From Siphonodentalium dalli (taxonomy: Eukaryota; Mollusca; Scaphopoda; Gadilida; Siphonodentaliidae), in contig CP136062.1 of the NCBI GenBank assembly GCA_032622095.1, positions 16,151,710 through 16,215,709 of the forward strand: a stretch of 64,000 nt of DNA. Direction: 5' to 3'. Within the stretch, counting starts at the first letter, position 1. The number at the start of each line of letters is the position of its first letter. A model generated the notes under the pieces. That model was given only the letters and a program-made list of their open reading frames with translations. It was not told the DNA's origin and did not search any database. Positions 11,801-24,750 of this stretch are shown here, one piece after another. The translations under genes and the position numbers were made by a program.

Positions 11801-13215
11801 ATAATAATAATTAATAATAATAATTGTTCTTGTATAGCGCCTATCCCTGTGATGATGGGCCCTAGGCGCTTCACATGATTTGGTTCAAATATATAGAGAG
11901 AAAAAGAGAAAATGCAGTGATATATACAGAATGTACAGAATGTCATCGTTGAAGGTTCAAAATGTCTCGATACAACAGTGCATTGCAATAGTCCATTCTT
12001 GTCAGAACAAAAGATACTGTCAGTCTTTTCGCTGCTTTAGTGGTGAGGTATTGTCGAATTCGTCCTAGTCGGCGGAGTTCAATAAATATGGACTGACAGA
12101 GAGAGTCTATTTGTTTCGTCATGGAGAGAGTCTGGTCAAGATGGACGCCCAGATTTTTCACATTATTCGAGAAGACGACGGAACTATCACCCAGTTCTAG
12201 CTTGGTGGTACGCACGTTGTTTACTATTGATGGTTTTGCTATCCAGATGATTTCAGTCTTGTCGTCATTTAGCTTGAGGCGGTTTGAAGTCATCCAGTCT
12301 ATGACTATTAGAATACAATTTCTGATTCTGCTAACCAGACTGCTTTCGTCGTTCGGATCACCAGAGAGGTATAATTGAGTGTCATCTGCATACATGTGAA
12401 CATTAATTCCTTGGGAGCGAATAAGAGAACCGATGGGCCTAGTATAAAGTAGATATAGAATAGGTCCAAGAATCAATTGGGTAGGGTTCAGAACTTTCAC
12501 TACCGATGAGAATTGTCTGTTGACGATTTGTGAGATATGACTCGAACCACTTCAAAACATTGCCAGAGATGCCGTAAGAAATTTCGAGTCGTTTCAGGAG
12601 AATCCTGTGGTCCAAAGTGTCGAAAGCTGCACTCAGATCTAATAAACAAAGAATAGACACTAGACCCTTATCGCTGGCTGTCAGTAGATCTGATGTAATT
12701 TGAATCAGAGCTGTCTCGGTGCTGTGTCCAACACGATAAGCGGACTGACACGGGTCCCACATGTTATTGTTGTCAATGCTGTGCTTTTTCAGTTGGAATA
12801 GAACAGCCTTCTCCAAAATCTTTGACATGAATTGCAGGTTTGAAACTGGGCGGAAGTTCTTGAGTACGTTAGGATCCAAAGACTTCTTTTTTATCAGTGG
12901 AATGACTAACGCTTCTTTAAAACTTGGTGGCACTTGTCCTTCCTTGAGAGATGAATTTATCAGTTTTGTCAGTGGTTCGATCATGACATCAATGTGTTTG
13001 ATAATAAGACTAGTTGGGAGTGGATCTAACTGGCATGACTTGGGTGGTGATGAAAGAATTATTCTTCTCAGTTGATCGCTGGTGACAGGTTGAAATTCAC
13101 AGAAAGTTTCTCCCATGAAGGTGTCGTAATCTGATTCAAGGTTGGATGAATCTAATTCAGAGTGTATATCTTTGATTTTCTTGGAGAAGAACTCACCGAA
13201 TGCATCTGGTAGGTT
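11800..13215 (-). pseudogene. Broken CR1/L2-like non-LTR retrotransposon inserted in a 27-bp minisatellite
   Basis: On the minus strand, 13215 to about 12490 encodes LDPNVLKNFRPVSNLQFM, then LLDLSAAFDTLDHRIL and WFESYLTNRQQ. A frame change near 12490 leads into LILGPILYLLYTRPIG, the catalytic block NVHMYADDTQLYLSG and MTSNRLKLNDDKTEIIW, ending near NALLYRDI about 11950. The 3' end (11800-11880) has the gcgctatacaagaac plus ATT-repeat tail typical of CR1/L2/Rex-like elements. The endonuclease is missing, and there is a frameshift and a shortened C-terminus, so it is dead. Both flanks are the same 27-bp repeat, so it landed inside the array. Confidence 0.85.
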
Positions 13216-14552
13216 GTTATAGACAAATGACACCCGATCTTCATTATCGACAAATGATACCTAATCTTCATTATAGACAAATGACACCCAATCTTCATTA
13301 TAGACAAATTATACACAATCTTCATTGTAGACAAATGATATACCCAATCTTCATTATAGACAAATGATATACCCAATCTTCGTTATAGACAAATGGTACC
13401 CAATCTTCATTATAGACACATGATACCCAATCTTCATTATAGACAAATGATACCCAATCTTCATTATAGACAAATGATACCAAATCTTCATTATAGACAA
13501 ATGATATCCAATCCTCATTATAGACAAATGATATACCCAATCTTCACTATAGACAAATGATACCCAATTTTCATTATAGACCAATGACACCCAATCTTCA
13601 TTATAGACAAATGATACCCAGTCTTCATTATAGACAAATGATACACAATCTTCAATATAAACAAATCATACCCAATCTTCATTATAGACAAATGATACCC
13701 CATCTTCATATAGACAAATGATACCCAGTCTTCATTATAGACAAATGATACCCCATTTTCATTATAGACAAATGATACCCAATCTTCATTATAGACAAAT
13801 GATACCCAATCTTCATTATAGACAAATGATACACAATCTTCATTATAGACAAATGATACCCAATCTTCTTTATAGACAAATGATACCCAATCTTCAATAT
13901 AGACAAATGATATACCCAATATTCGTTATAGACAATTGATACCCAACCTTCGTTATAGACAAATGACACAATATTCGTTATAGACAAATGATATACCCAA
14001 TATTCGTTATAGACAAATGATATCCAACCTTCATTATAGACAAATGACACACAATCTTCATTATAGACAAATGATACCCAATCTTCGCTATAGACAAATG
14101 ATATACCCAATCTTCATTATAGACAACTGATACCCAATCTTCGTTATAGACAAATGATATACCCAAACTTCAATATAGACAAATGATATCCATTCTTCAT
14201 TATATACAAATGATACCCAATCTTAATTACTGTCAAACGATACCCAATCTTCAATATAGTCAAATGACACCCAATCTTCATTACAGACAAATGATATACC
14301 CAATCTTCATTATAGACAAATGATACCCAATCTTCTCTATAGACAAATGATACCCAATCTTCGTTATAGACAAATGACACCCAATCTTCATTACAGACAA
14401 ATGATATACCCAATCTTCATTATAGACAAATGATTCCCAAACTTCATTATAGACAAATGATACCCAATCTTCATTATAGACAAATGACACCCAATCTTCA
14501 TTATAGACAAATGATACCCAATCTTCATTATAGACAAATGATATACCTAATC
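13214..14552. repeat. 27-bp minisatellite, right segment
   Basis: About 49 copies of the same 27-bp unit, with 25-29 bp variants (ATAC versus ATATAC). Because 27 is a multiple of three, long stop-free frames appear on both strands. They are repeat translations, not genes. Confidence 0.95.
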
Positions 14553-15602
14553 TATATCTATATTTGCGAATGTCTGTTTGTCTGTGTTCTATCGAAATTC
14601 ACAGGAGACCATCTAGATGATACCAAAGGGGTCTACTAGGGGTAACGAGAAAGATAATGGTGCGGGTTAGAATTTTCCAAAGTGACGCCGTTGTTGTCAG
14701 GAGCAGAATAGGGGAGGGGCAGATTTTTTTTGTCGCCGATTGCCACGAATCTTACATATAATATCCCCATATTACAGGGGGGGTCGGAAAAAATTTCCAG
14801 GCACGTATGATGGGGTGGGTGGGTGTCTCTTGGGTCCAAAAAACAGTTTTTTCCATATGCCAAATTTTTTTTCCATTCCTGCTATTGAGTCTTATTTTGA
14901 TGTGTTTTGAACAGAAACAGGTCATATGTAGTTAATACTAATGCTATACTACATATAGAGGTTATCAGAAGTTGGATCAGTTGCACAATGGCCAACAATA
15001 ACCCAAATTCAACTTGATAGAACTAGACACTGCGCTATGGAAAAATAAAATTTAATCAGGATTCCATCTACTGATACAGCAAAATAAGATTAACTATGCA
15101 GAACTCAGCTGAAAATAAGCAATAAAATGAAAGCACACTTGACCATATGTGACTTGGAAATAAAGATATAATAAATAATGGAATAAAATAGACTTTTGAC
15201 AACGTAAAACAAAATCTTAACAAATAAATTGAAGGCCAGCCGGGCCAGCTTGAACAATTTCACATTGTTTTCCATGTTAATGTGGATCAGCTTGTAATGT
15301 TAATCACAGTAACGAAGATTTTATCGTCACTGATATCGTGAGCAAAAAAGAAGTGAAATTGGGCTATCCATCCATATTATTCCCAATTATTACGAAGCCT
15401 ATTACTTCAGGCAGTGGCTACCAGCCTGCCATTACACGCTATAACATGTTTCCTCAGTTCTGGTTTCTGAGATGCCCCAAGAAGAGTCACACATGTATAT
15501 TATGGTTATGTTTGGTATTAGCATTATTCTTCAAACTGGGATGAACTGGGATGAACAGTTGTATTTCCACATGTTTTGATAAACAATTTGATTCCAGCAA
15601 TA
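14553..15602. other. Degenerate repeat margin; no gene
   Basis: 14635-14830 holds one unit of the repeat that recurs at 16260-17160 (tcgccgattgccac) and a G-rich end (gggtcggaaaaaatttccag) that reappears inverted at about 16225-16262. The remainder is AT-rich and without recognised content. Confidence 0.5.
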
Positions 15603-15737
15603 CAGTAATGCCCTAATTAAACGACTCCATAACCACAGCAGAATAATGGGTAATTTTTCAGGATTTAGTCGGAAATTAAAATTAAATTACCCATTATTCT
15701 GCTGTGGTTATGGAGTCGATTAATTAGGGCATTACTG
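15603..15737. mobile_element. 135-bp mariner-type palindromic MITE
   Basis: TA dinucleotides flank inverted ends CAGTAATGCCCTAATTAA and its complement. The arms extend to about 55 bp (gactccataaccacagcag) around a short AT-rich loop. TA target sites and full-length palindromy fit Tc1/mariner MITEs. Confidence 0.9.
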
Positions 15738-16029
15738 TATATCACATAGCAAATATCAAAATATCAAATAATCTGAAATTTGTTGTACCGGTACCATGTA
15801 TTCTGTAGAATACTCAAATGTGATTATGTGACTAGATCATGTGACTATATATTATGAAAATGAATGTTAATAAAAACCTTTGCACTCTGCCTATATATCC
15901 CTAGAAATGTGATTATGTTGACACATTTCTTGATTAATGACACATATGATACATTCAAATAGTATAGTTATCTCATTATGCACTGTTCTATTCAAATATA
16001 GCGCAATAAATTATGATAATGCAGGATAA

Positions 16030-17165
16030 TCAGCTATTTGGTTGCTCAATTGATAATTTTTCTCAAATTTAAAGGGGGTGGGTGTCCAAAACTGACCGGA
16101 AAAAACTTCCTGAAACGGAAAAAAAAGGGTGGATGTCCAAAATTGCCTGGAAAAAAAGGTCAGAAACGGAAGAAATTGGGTGGGTGGGTCCCCTGTGGCC
16201 GGAAAAAATTTAAATGATCATACGTGCCTGGAAATTTTTTCCGACCCCCCCCCCCCCCCCCTGCATGTTATGAAGAATCTAATAGTGTGGTTTAAATATG
16301 TCAAAAGTGGCGTCGTTCGAGTCAGGGATGCACGGAAGGGGAGAGGTGCACCAAAATTGATAAAACTAATTTTAGCGCCGATTTCCACCAAATTGATATA
16401 TTTTCTTCTTCATGATACAAGGAATCTAATTGTGCGATTTAAAGACGCCAAATTGGTGTGGTTTGGATGAGAGATTTAATAAGAATAGGTTTAGTCGCCG
16501 ATTGCCATCACACTTATACAAAATCATCCCCATGGTATGATGAGTCTAATGGTGTGGCTTAAATCTGTCAAAAGTGGCCTCATTCAAGTCAGGGTCCACT
16601 GAAAGGGTAACGGCACCAAAATTGATACACAATATTTTTAGCGCCAATTTCCACCAAATTGATACACGTTCTTATCCATGATACGAGGAATCTAAGCGTG
16701 TTATTTAAAGACGCCATAGTGGTGCTGTTTGTGGATATGGGGAGGGGAGGGGTGGAAACCAAATTTGATAAAAATTTCATTAGTCGCCGATTAGCATGGT
16801 ACCAGGGGTGTAATAGTGTGGTCTAATGATGTCACAAGTGGGGCCATTCGACTCAGTGATGCATAGAGGCGAGAGGGACACAAAAATGAGAACAATATTT
16901 TTTTTAGCGCCGATTAACACCAGATTGATACATATTCTTTTCTGTGATACGAGGAACCTAATCGTGTGGTTTAGATACACCAAATTGGTGCCCATTGTGT
17001 GAGAGATATGGGGACCATAAATTTGATACGAATTTGTGTACTCGCCAATTTTCACCAATTTTATATATATATGCATCTCCATACTGAGTCTAAGTGTGTC
17101 GTTTAATGGTGACAAAAGTGGCGCCGCTACACATTCTTCTCTAATGATACGATGAATTAAATCAC
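16030..17165. repeat. Degenerate tandem region, period about 130 bp
   Basis: Recurrent blocks: gtgtggtttaaat with gtcaaaagtggc, a purine-rich tract, tagcgccgatttccaccaaattgata and catgatacgaggaatctaat. A poly-C run at 16248-16261 precedes it. Confidence 0.75.
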
Positions 17166-18361
17166 ATTTGGTGTCGTTTGGGTCACGGATGGCGAGAGAA
17201 TATGCGCTATCATTGATAAGATTGCTATTCGCCGATATCCACCTATAAGTTATATATAGTCATCCAGGTCATCTCCTTATCGTTTTAAGGAGATTTGGGC
17301 ATTCAAATTTCACAATCTCAACAAATGGTGACCCAATTAACTCACTTGAACAATTGTATCTTCTCAACTGTCATATTTATATGGGGATGGGAATCAGGGC
17401 ATTCACATAATGAGCTAGCAAAAACAGATACATAGCAGAAGCATTAAAAGTATATTTATCATTCTATTTAAGAGATACATATATTCTTGCAAACTGAGAG
17501 ACATCGAGCCGTCAGAGGATTGCATATTATAATGGGTCGTGTATATATTTTAACACAATTGAGTCTGTTCCATTCAATACAGTTTCCACAAAGAAAGTTA
17601 CAATTTGTCAAGAGATATGGAAATGTATCGAAGGCCTGTTCAAAAATAGTGGTCACAGTGTGCATTCAAATATATTTTCTTCTGATATAAAAGAAAACGC
17701 AGTCAGTAGCACATGGCTTTTCAGGATCCTCCAATACTGACATCTGACAAGGGTATATCTGCCCGACACAGGGTTTTTAGAACAGACTCATCGACTAACA
17801 TACACAACTCACTATCTCGCTCTGTGTCGGGCACATGTGGCTGATATACATGTGTGGCAACAATTCTTTTAAACTGAGGATATGTAGCCAATATATATCA
17901 CCATGAACAGAGGAGCACCTGGATATTTCTTTAAAACATTTGTATCTTCGCGGATTTATGATAGCGATGTGTCCTCAAGATCTTAGTCCAACCCACTAGA
18001 TTGATTGATACATCTCTATTTGTAAAACCCAATTTCGTCTTTTATTTTTGCGAACTAACGAGTTTGTGATGTTCGTGTATCATGTTATAACGTCTGAAGT
18101 ATACGCAGTTGTAAATAAATAAATACTTCTTTATTGGTGGAACGGATTAATCACGATAAATAAAATGACAATCGACAAGGTGAGCCACTACTTATATTCC
18201 ATGACTGTAAGAATCATGTTTTGTGATGCTATTTGAATATACAATTTATGAGAATAAGTGTAACACTTTGAGCAAGAGTAATCTCTATTCCCAACAATTA
18301 TCCACAACATGCAGAGGGTTTCACAATACATTAACCTGGGCAACGCCGATTAACCCTGCTA
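17166..18361. other. No gene recognised
   Basis: AT-rich. A 12-bp inverted repeat (tgcccgacacag and ctgtgtcgggca, 17759-17832) encloses about 50 bp. Nothing else stands out. Confidence 0.5.
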
Positions 18362-18424
18362 GTCTTCAATATAGACAAATGATATACCCAATCTTCGTTA
18401 TAAACAAATGGTACCCAATCTTCA
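18362..18424. repeat. Orphan fragment of the 27-bp minisatellite
   Basis: Just over two units (tagacaaatgatataccc and so on) nearly 4 kb from the main array, directly followed by unrelated T/C-rich sequence. Confidence 0.8.
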
Positions 18425-18439
18425 GTGTTGTATGTGTTT

Positions 18440-18630
18440 TATTTGTCTGTCTGTCTGTATGCCTGCCTGCTTGTCTGCCCGCCCGCATCGCCCGTCCATC
18501 TAGCCCTCCCTCACTCACTCACCACCCTTCCCCCCTCTCTCTCTCTCTCTCCAATCTCTCTATGTCTCTCTCCACCTCTCTCTCTCTCTCTCCGATATCT
18601 CTATGTCTCTCTCCGATCTCTCTCTCTATC
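18440..18630. repeat. Low-complexity CT-rich tract
   Basis: Runs of ctgtctgcc and then ctctctctc. The strings of Ser/Leu codons it opens are not protein-coding. Confidence 0.9.
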
Positions 18631-18642
18631 TTACAGTTAGTG

Positions 18643-19563
18643 GGGTAGGGTTCTCTATTCCGAAGGTTCGCTATTCCGAAGGTTCACTAATCCGAATGTT
18701 CACTAATCCGAAGGTTCACCAATCCGAAGGTTCACTATTCCGAAGGTTCGCTATTCCGAAGGTTTTCTATTATGGGAGTTTTTAGGCAGAAATGAATCAA
18801 AATTTGCCCCCCCCCGTACATTTATACACCCCAATCTAATATCTAATTTGTCCCAGATGTCGGTTATTAATAGCAAGAAGACAGTATCAGTTTATCATTT
18901 TAATATTATAGAAAGTTGAAAACACAATGACTGAAATAAACTACGAGTTAGAGATGCATTCTACCCGAACTGGCAATCTGTACTTGAAAGAAACATCAAC
19001 ATTAAAATCAAAACAAAGTCAGAATTGCAGTTAGGTCCATTCAGCGGTATTCTGCTATACGGTAAGTTATAGCGCTCCAGTATTGATTGACCGTAAGAGC
19101 CCCACTGTTATAGTCCGCCTTTAGCATTTGGGACATTATATTAATCAAAATAACTCCTATGTAAATCATTTATAAATCAGATGATTTATTGAAGTTATGT
19201 CTACGTAAAATAACACTTCCTAAAACGACATATATGTCGTTTTAGTCCTCAGCCGATAGACGACATATATGTCGTTCTACTCGCCAAATATAAAAGGGTT
19301 AAATCTCAAGGAAACCCACGAAAACAAAAATCACATTAATTTTTTTAATGTTTTAAGTTATTTCCTTCATAAAAAGAGTCTTCGTACTAAAGAACCCTCT
19401 CAATACTTTAGAATATAGAATTAACTTTTAAAATAACAAAAACCTTCGGAATAGCGAACCTTCGGAATAGTGAACCTTCGGAATAGTGAACCTTCGGATT
19501 AGTGAACCTTCGGATTAGTGAACCTTCGGAATAGCGAACCTTCGGAATAGAGACATGTTCCCC
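18643..19563. mobile_element. 921-bp hAT-like element whose ends are 16-bp tandem arrays
   Basis: A perfect 8-bp duplication AGTTAGTG flanks it (18635-18642 and 19564-19571). The left end has seven to eight copies of ccgaaggttcactatt-type units, and the right end carries the same array inverted (ccttcggaatagcgaa). The interior is AT-rich with no transposase. 8-bp duplications fit the hAT superfamily. Confidence 0.85.
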
Positions 19564-19715
19564 AGTTAGTGGCATTACTGATCAAATCAAATTATATATA
19601 GATGCCAAGGTTTAATCAAAACTTAACGTAAACAGGAAAAAGTCAAAGCATATAGAAAAATATTTTGAAAATCACATTTAGATTAAAATATTTGATGTTT
19701 GTTGACAATTCACTG

Positions 19716-20343
19716 TAATTTGTAACAGTTTTGTTTACATAACAGTGGTTTCAACACGCAAAATGTTGTTATTGCATTTGTTGTAAACATTATTTATTAC
19801 ATGATATTACCCTTATTCCATTCAAATAAACCCATTCTATAATTTGTGATATTAAACGTTCGTTTAATGACAGGAAATAGTGCCAGGTGACCTCTGACTT
19901 CCGGTTTGTCGTCTGTTTACATTTCGTACGCTACGTCTCGAAATACTATGACTTCCAATATTTTTCCAACAAACTATAATGAAAAAAAGAGTTTGAAAAG
20001 TTATGACATTAAATATACGCCATTGAATACGCCAAAGAGCCATTATTTATCTGGGACTATTTCTTTACGCGGGCAAACAACGCGTAGTTACGTGAAACGT
20101 CATCGCATGCCTTATTGAAGCCGATGCTAGTTTCGCGTCCCATTTGTTTATTTACGTATGTTTTGTCGATGTTTTGCATCATGTAATAAATAGAATCTAA
20201 AACTCGTCCCAAGTTCATATCGGAATTTACAAAACGAGTCCAGTAATTAGGTCTGCATCAAGCCTTGTAAGTTGTAACAGTTTTGTTTACTTAACAGTGG
20301 TTTCAACACACGAAATGTTGTTATTGCTGTAAACATTATTTAT
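19716..20343. repeat. Pair of 78-bp direct repeats about 550 bp apart
   Basis: tttgtttacataacagtggt and its context at 19716-19800 recur at 20266-20343. The DNA between holds a small ORF at 19906-20118 without recognised features. Confidence 0.7.
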
Positions 20344-21190
20344 TTTTGTATCCCAGAACAACAATTTACAAGATGATGTTTATATATATGTAAGTATGAT
20401 AAGTCTGAGAGAGAAGAGGATTTGACATCAAGCGCCTGGCACTTATATGGAACAATCTCCTCAGAAAAGAACAGTTTAATTGTGCGTAGTGAAAAGATAT
20501 AATTAGATATCGAGAGGTAGGAGATCAAAGATATGAAGTGAAAAACAGACATGGATGAAGTAAAGGTCGAATTTAAAGAATGAAAAAAGAAACAAGACGT
20601 TTTGACAAATTAAAAAAAATTAGATGATCACTGCTCTGTATATATATATATATCAGTATAATTTGTAAATTTGAAATTAACGTTTGTTTCATTTTACTAA
20701 TACTTATGGATTAGCCAAACGAATTGCCAGTCGAGATGAGTCACTTGATCGTTATGCCTATATAAACACAGCTATTTTGCTCAGGTGACACGATACAATG
20801 ATTCAATTCATTCAATTAGCAGATCAAGAGGATATCTTTGAAATGTTAGTTAAATTTCGTTATTGGAGATCTATCAACAGATGATATTAGAACAACGTTG
20901 ATCTATTACTCCATGGCTTATTGTTCTTCTCGGTTTTGTTTTTACAGACTATATACATCTGTATCTGTTTTTGTTTTATGATTTATGCCAATATGGGAAA
21001 GGTGATGTCAGACCTGATACCTTAGGACAAGGTACACAAACACCACACCGGCACAACGAGCAGGCAGATTAAAAACCAGCGTGATAGGTCGACTGACAAC
21101 CGGAAGGAATGAACCCACTGCTATCTACGTTTCAACAAAATTAGTTAGGATTGTAGAACGGCTGGTTATTCATCAGTTATATAAATGTTT
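20344..21190. other. No gene recognised
   Basis: AT-rich with a short (TA)n run near 20640. Confidence 0.5.
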
Positions 21191-21194
21191 AAAC

Positions 21195-21480
21195 ACGCGA
21201 TAACAGTATACGGAATATACATGTATATATTAACAGGTTATCGTATGCTGCTGGACGAGTATACTTACACACATGTAGTTAGAGAGGTTATCGTAGTCCA
21301 TTAGATGAGTAGTATACACAAAACAGTTATCGTAGTCCGGCGGACGAGTAGTCCACTCATACATCTAGTTAAAGGTTAATGTTATCCCCGAGACGAGTAG
21401 TTCCACACAAATGAAGTTACAGGTTGCCATTATCCGTTGGACGAGTAGTTACCCATAAACATAGTTATAGTTTACCGTTG
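21195..21480. repeat. Degenerate repeat, period about 60 bp, five copies
   Basis: Each copy has ggttatcgtagtcc-like and gacgagtag blocks. Confidence 0.7.
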
Positions 21481-22844
21481 CCCATTGCACATATACCCAC
21501 TGCGATGGGATTGCGCCCCCTTTAACCATTTGGATACTAAACACTCACTGGTGATTAGTTACCCCATAGGAAATATTCAGATAATAAATTCAACAACGTT
21601 AAGTTTTGATTAAACCTTGTTGAACATACCATCTGAACATTTCTATCCAATGAATATAACTTCTTCTGCTATTGACTCCAATGTATACTTTTTTAACTGA
21701 GTGGGATAATCCATTTAGTGAAGAGAGGGTTAAAAATAAGGTCAATGGTAGGCCTATACATTTTTTTATATAATATTTTTATTAGGTCAACAAAAAATAT
21801 ATACAGGTGATATATATAATAAACATACTGTATGCAAAATAGAAAAGGAGAATTAGTGAAGTCAGTTATAGAGAGTTTGATAGTTGAAATCAGAGGAGAA
21901 AGGTTAGTAAAAGAAAAAGAGATAGAGTGTGGAAAAATACATTTTAAAAGATAATATTTTTGTTTTCATATCGCTGTTCGTCGTGGTCTTAGAATAATGG
22001 TATATGGGTGAGCTACTATCAGTTTTTTTCTATATCAAGGCTCTAGTTTTTGTCAGATTTGTAATATTGTTGATTAGAATTTTTATTTATTCAGGGGGTT
22101 GTTGTTTTTTGTTCTCAGTTAAACTCCATACAGTATATTGACCAACATTTTATGTTGAGTAATGTAAAGGTAAGTTAAGGACAATTTACTGTATGAGGCA
22201 GAACTGGAAATTAGGCATTCTATATTTATTTTAATCCAAAAGATCAATTCATAAAGGCTCAGCCAAGCTAACAGGCCTATAGCTATACATGTACATTGTA
22301 CTTCACAAACTCAATCTCATGGTATATACTAGTACATAGTTTGCTATTACATTTACTTTTGAATGAAGACATTTCTAATTTCCTATAGAAGTTGTTCGTA
22401 TGTTAATTCCTTTGTGTTATTCTGCTCCACTTTATCGTAATAATCTCTATTGCGACGCACTAATGTTAAATGATTCGATTGGAAACTCGAACCCGTAATT
22501 GTGAATAAAGGCGTACGCTCGAGTAAGCTTACTTTTATTGATTGAGCGTTCAATGTATATCTTACAACACACCATAATGTTGTGTGCACAATGAATAGTT
22601 GTTAGCATTCAGTTCTGTGGTGCGGAAAGACGAGGTTGTTAAAGGGATATATGCAGATCATAGTGGGTAAAAGTGAACAAAAAAGTATGTACAACCAACA
22701 TCACGAGAAGATGAACATGGAGAAATATATATATATATATCTTTATTTATCCTCCATATATAATGAAGATATAAGTATATAAATACATAACACAAGCAAT
22801 GCAAATACATATAAGAAACATCATTTTACCATTTGTTAAAGATG
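21481..22844. other. No gene recognised
   Basis: AT-rich sequence. A minus-strand frame at 22383-22589 ending RRNRDYYDKVEQNNTKEL is somewhat protein-like but has no domain I recognise. A (TA)n run is at about 22726. Confidence 0.4.
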
Positions 22845-23215
22845 CACAATCTGAATTAACGCGCCTAAATTACTATGTATGTGACTTCGGGGGTAAAACA
22901 TATTTGATTCGAGTCGAGGAACCCACCCATCAGATCTCAAAGTTATCAGATATCGAGTTTTGAAATCTGTTATTTTTCACCACCTGCAATTGTTGGCGGC
23001 TATGCGAACTTTCGACGAATGCCGACCGACATACTCTCGATACCAAATTGCGTTGAACAAAATGTTGATATATTACACTTTATGGGCAATGTTATACTTC
23101 AGTTGACAGTGGTTCCCAACATTTTGTGTTAATTAATCGATTATGATAACTGAAGCGGCATTTCAAGACATGTTGTTGTTGGAATCTGATGAAATGAAAA
23201 CCGTCTAAACGTATT
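22845..23215. repeat. Dispersed repeat, copy 1
   Basis: aaagatgcacaatctgaatt, cttcgggggtaaaa, ttgaacaaaat and attaatcgattatgataa occur in the same order at 41345-41690. Diverged and without coding content. Confidence 0.75.
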
Positions 23216-23284
23216 GAACCTTAAACCCTTTGGTTTGTAAACATTACTGTTATAGTGTCATTCGTGTTATCAACAAACAGTGTT

Positions 23285-23650
23285 CGCGGCGACTCCCAGT
23301 GGTTCTCGGCGACTGTCAGTGGTTCCCGGTGATTCTCAGAGGCTCGCGGATATTCTCAGTGGTTCGCGGTGATTCTCAGTGGTTCGCGGTGATTCTCAGT
23401 GGTTCGCGGTGATTCTCAGTGGTTCCGGTCAATTCTCAGTGGTTAGTGACGATTCTCAGTTGTTCATGGCGACTCTCAGTGGTTCCGGGCGATTCTCAGT
23501 GGTTCCCGGTGATACTTGGTGGTTCGCGGCGATTCCCAGTGGTTCGCGGCGCCTCTCATTGCATGGTTCCGGGAGACTCTCATTGGTTCACGACGAATCT
23601 CAGTGGTTCGCGGCGATTCTCAGTGGTTCGCGGCGACTCTTGGTGAGGCC
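23285..23650. repeat. 20-bp minisatellite, about 18 copies
   Basis: The unit is gattctcagtggttcgcgg, GC-richer than its surroundings. Open frames here (SQWFAVILSGSR) are repeat products. Confidence 0.93.
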
Positions 23651-23699
23651 TGGTCAGTATCCAGAATTTCTGTCGATTCATATATAGAGGTCCAAGCAA

Positions 23700-24125
23700 T
23701 TTGTCCGTGAATCCGCAGTGGGCTCCATCGGTGTTCAGTGTTTTGCTTATTGCACACTTTTTTTACGTTCTGTATATATTTAGGCATTGATTATGTGTAA
23801 CAAGTGACTGTCAATTATGGATTGTGCCTTGCCCATGGGCCGTTTGAGTGGCGGTCCACGGTGGGCTCCACCGGTGTTCAGTGTTTTGCTTATCGCACAC
23901 TTTTGTTTACGTTCTGTGTATATTTAGGCATTGATGATGTGTTACAAGTGACTGTTAATTATGGATTGTGCCCCTGTCCGTTTGAGTAACGGTCCACAAT
24001 GGGTTCCACCAGTATTCAGTGTTTTGCTTATCGCACACTTTTTTACGTTCTGTATATTTAGGTATTGAGGATGTGTTACAAGTGACTGTTAATTATGGAT
24101 TGTGCCTGGGCCGTTTGAGTGGTGC
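23700..24125. repeat. About 140-bp tandem repeat, three copies
   Basis: Each copy has tgttcagtgttttgcttat, acgttctgtatat and tgactgttaattatggattg. Confidence 0.9.
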
Positions 24126-24150
24126 ATGTGTGACATGGGAAGTAGATGTC

Positions 24151-24404
24151 CAAGCCTTGAAATATGGTGTCTGTCATTTGCAGAATGAGGTCCACAAAGG
24201 GTGAATTTAGTGATGCTACCCCGCATAGCGGGCTAGCATCACCAAATTCACCCTATGGGAACCTCATTCTGCTGAGATGTAAGCAGAATGGGGTCCCTAG
24301 AGGGTGAATTTGGTGATGCTAGCCCGCTATGCGGGGTAGCATCACTAAATTCACCCTCTGGCGACCTCATTCTGGAAATGACTGACACCCTATTTCAAGG
24401 CTTG
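24151..24404. mobile_element. 254-bp hAT-type MITE with two internal hairpins
   Basis: A perfect 8-bp duplication TAGATGTC (24143-24150 and 24405-24412). The inverted ends are CAAGCCTTGAAATA and TATTTCAAGGCTTG. Inside are two palindromes of about 94 bp built on gtgaatttagtgatgctac/gcatcaccaaattcaccc around gcgggc. Confidence 0.92.
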
Positions 24405-24750
24405 TAGATGTCCTAAAGGCATCACGGATTAACGACTAATTATTATTATTTATTTATTGCACACCTCCATGTTAGGAGAAGTATATGAACATGTGTGAGC
24501 ATATATATATTTAATGTATAAAGTTTATCATATCACAAATCAGGGACGCTGCCAGTCTCTAAATTAAAGCGTTCCACTTTGCGCGTCCTTGTGAGAGCGA
24601 TATGGTGTTACAGCCAATGGGGTGAAGGCATAGAAAGTAGACAGCGAATAACCTGACAAATGATAAAAATATACACTGCAGATTCTAGAATAATATGTTC
24701 TATAAACAGAGTTACGGCATCAGGAGGATTGATTGTTTCGCTTCCTTTAA

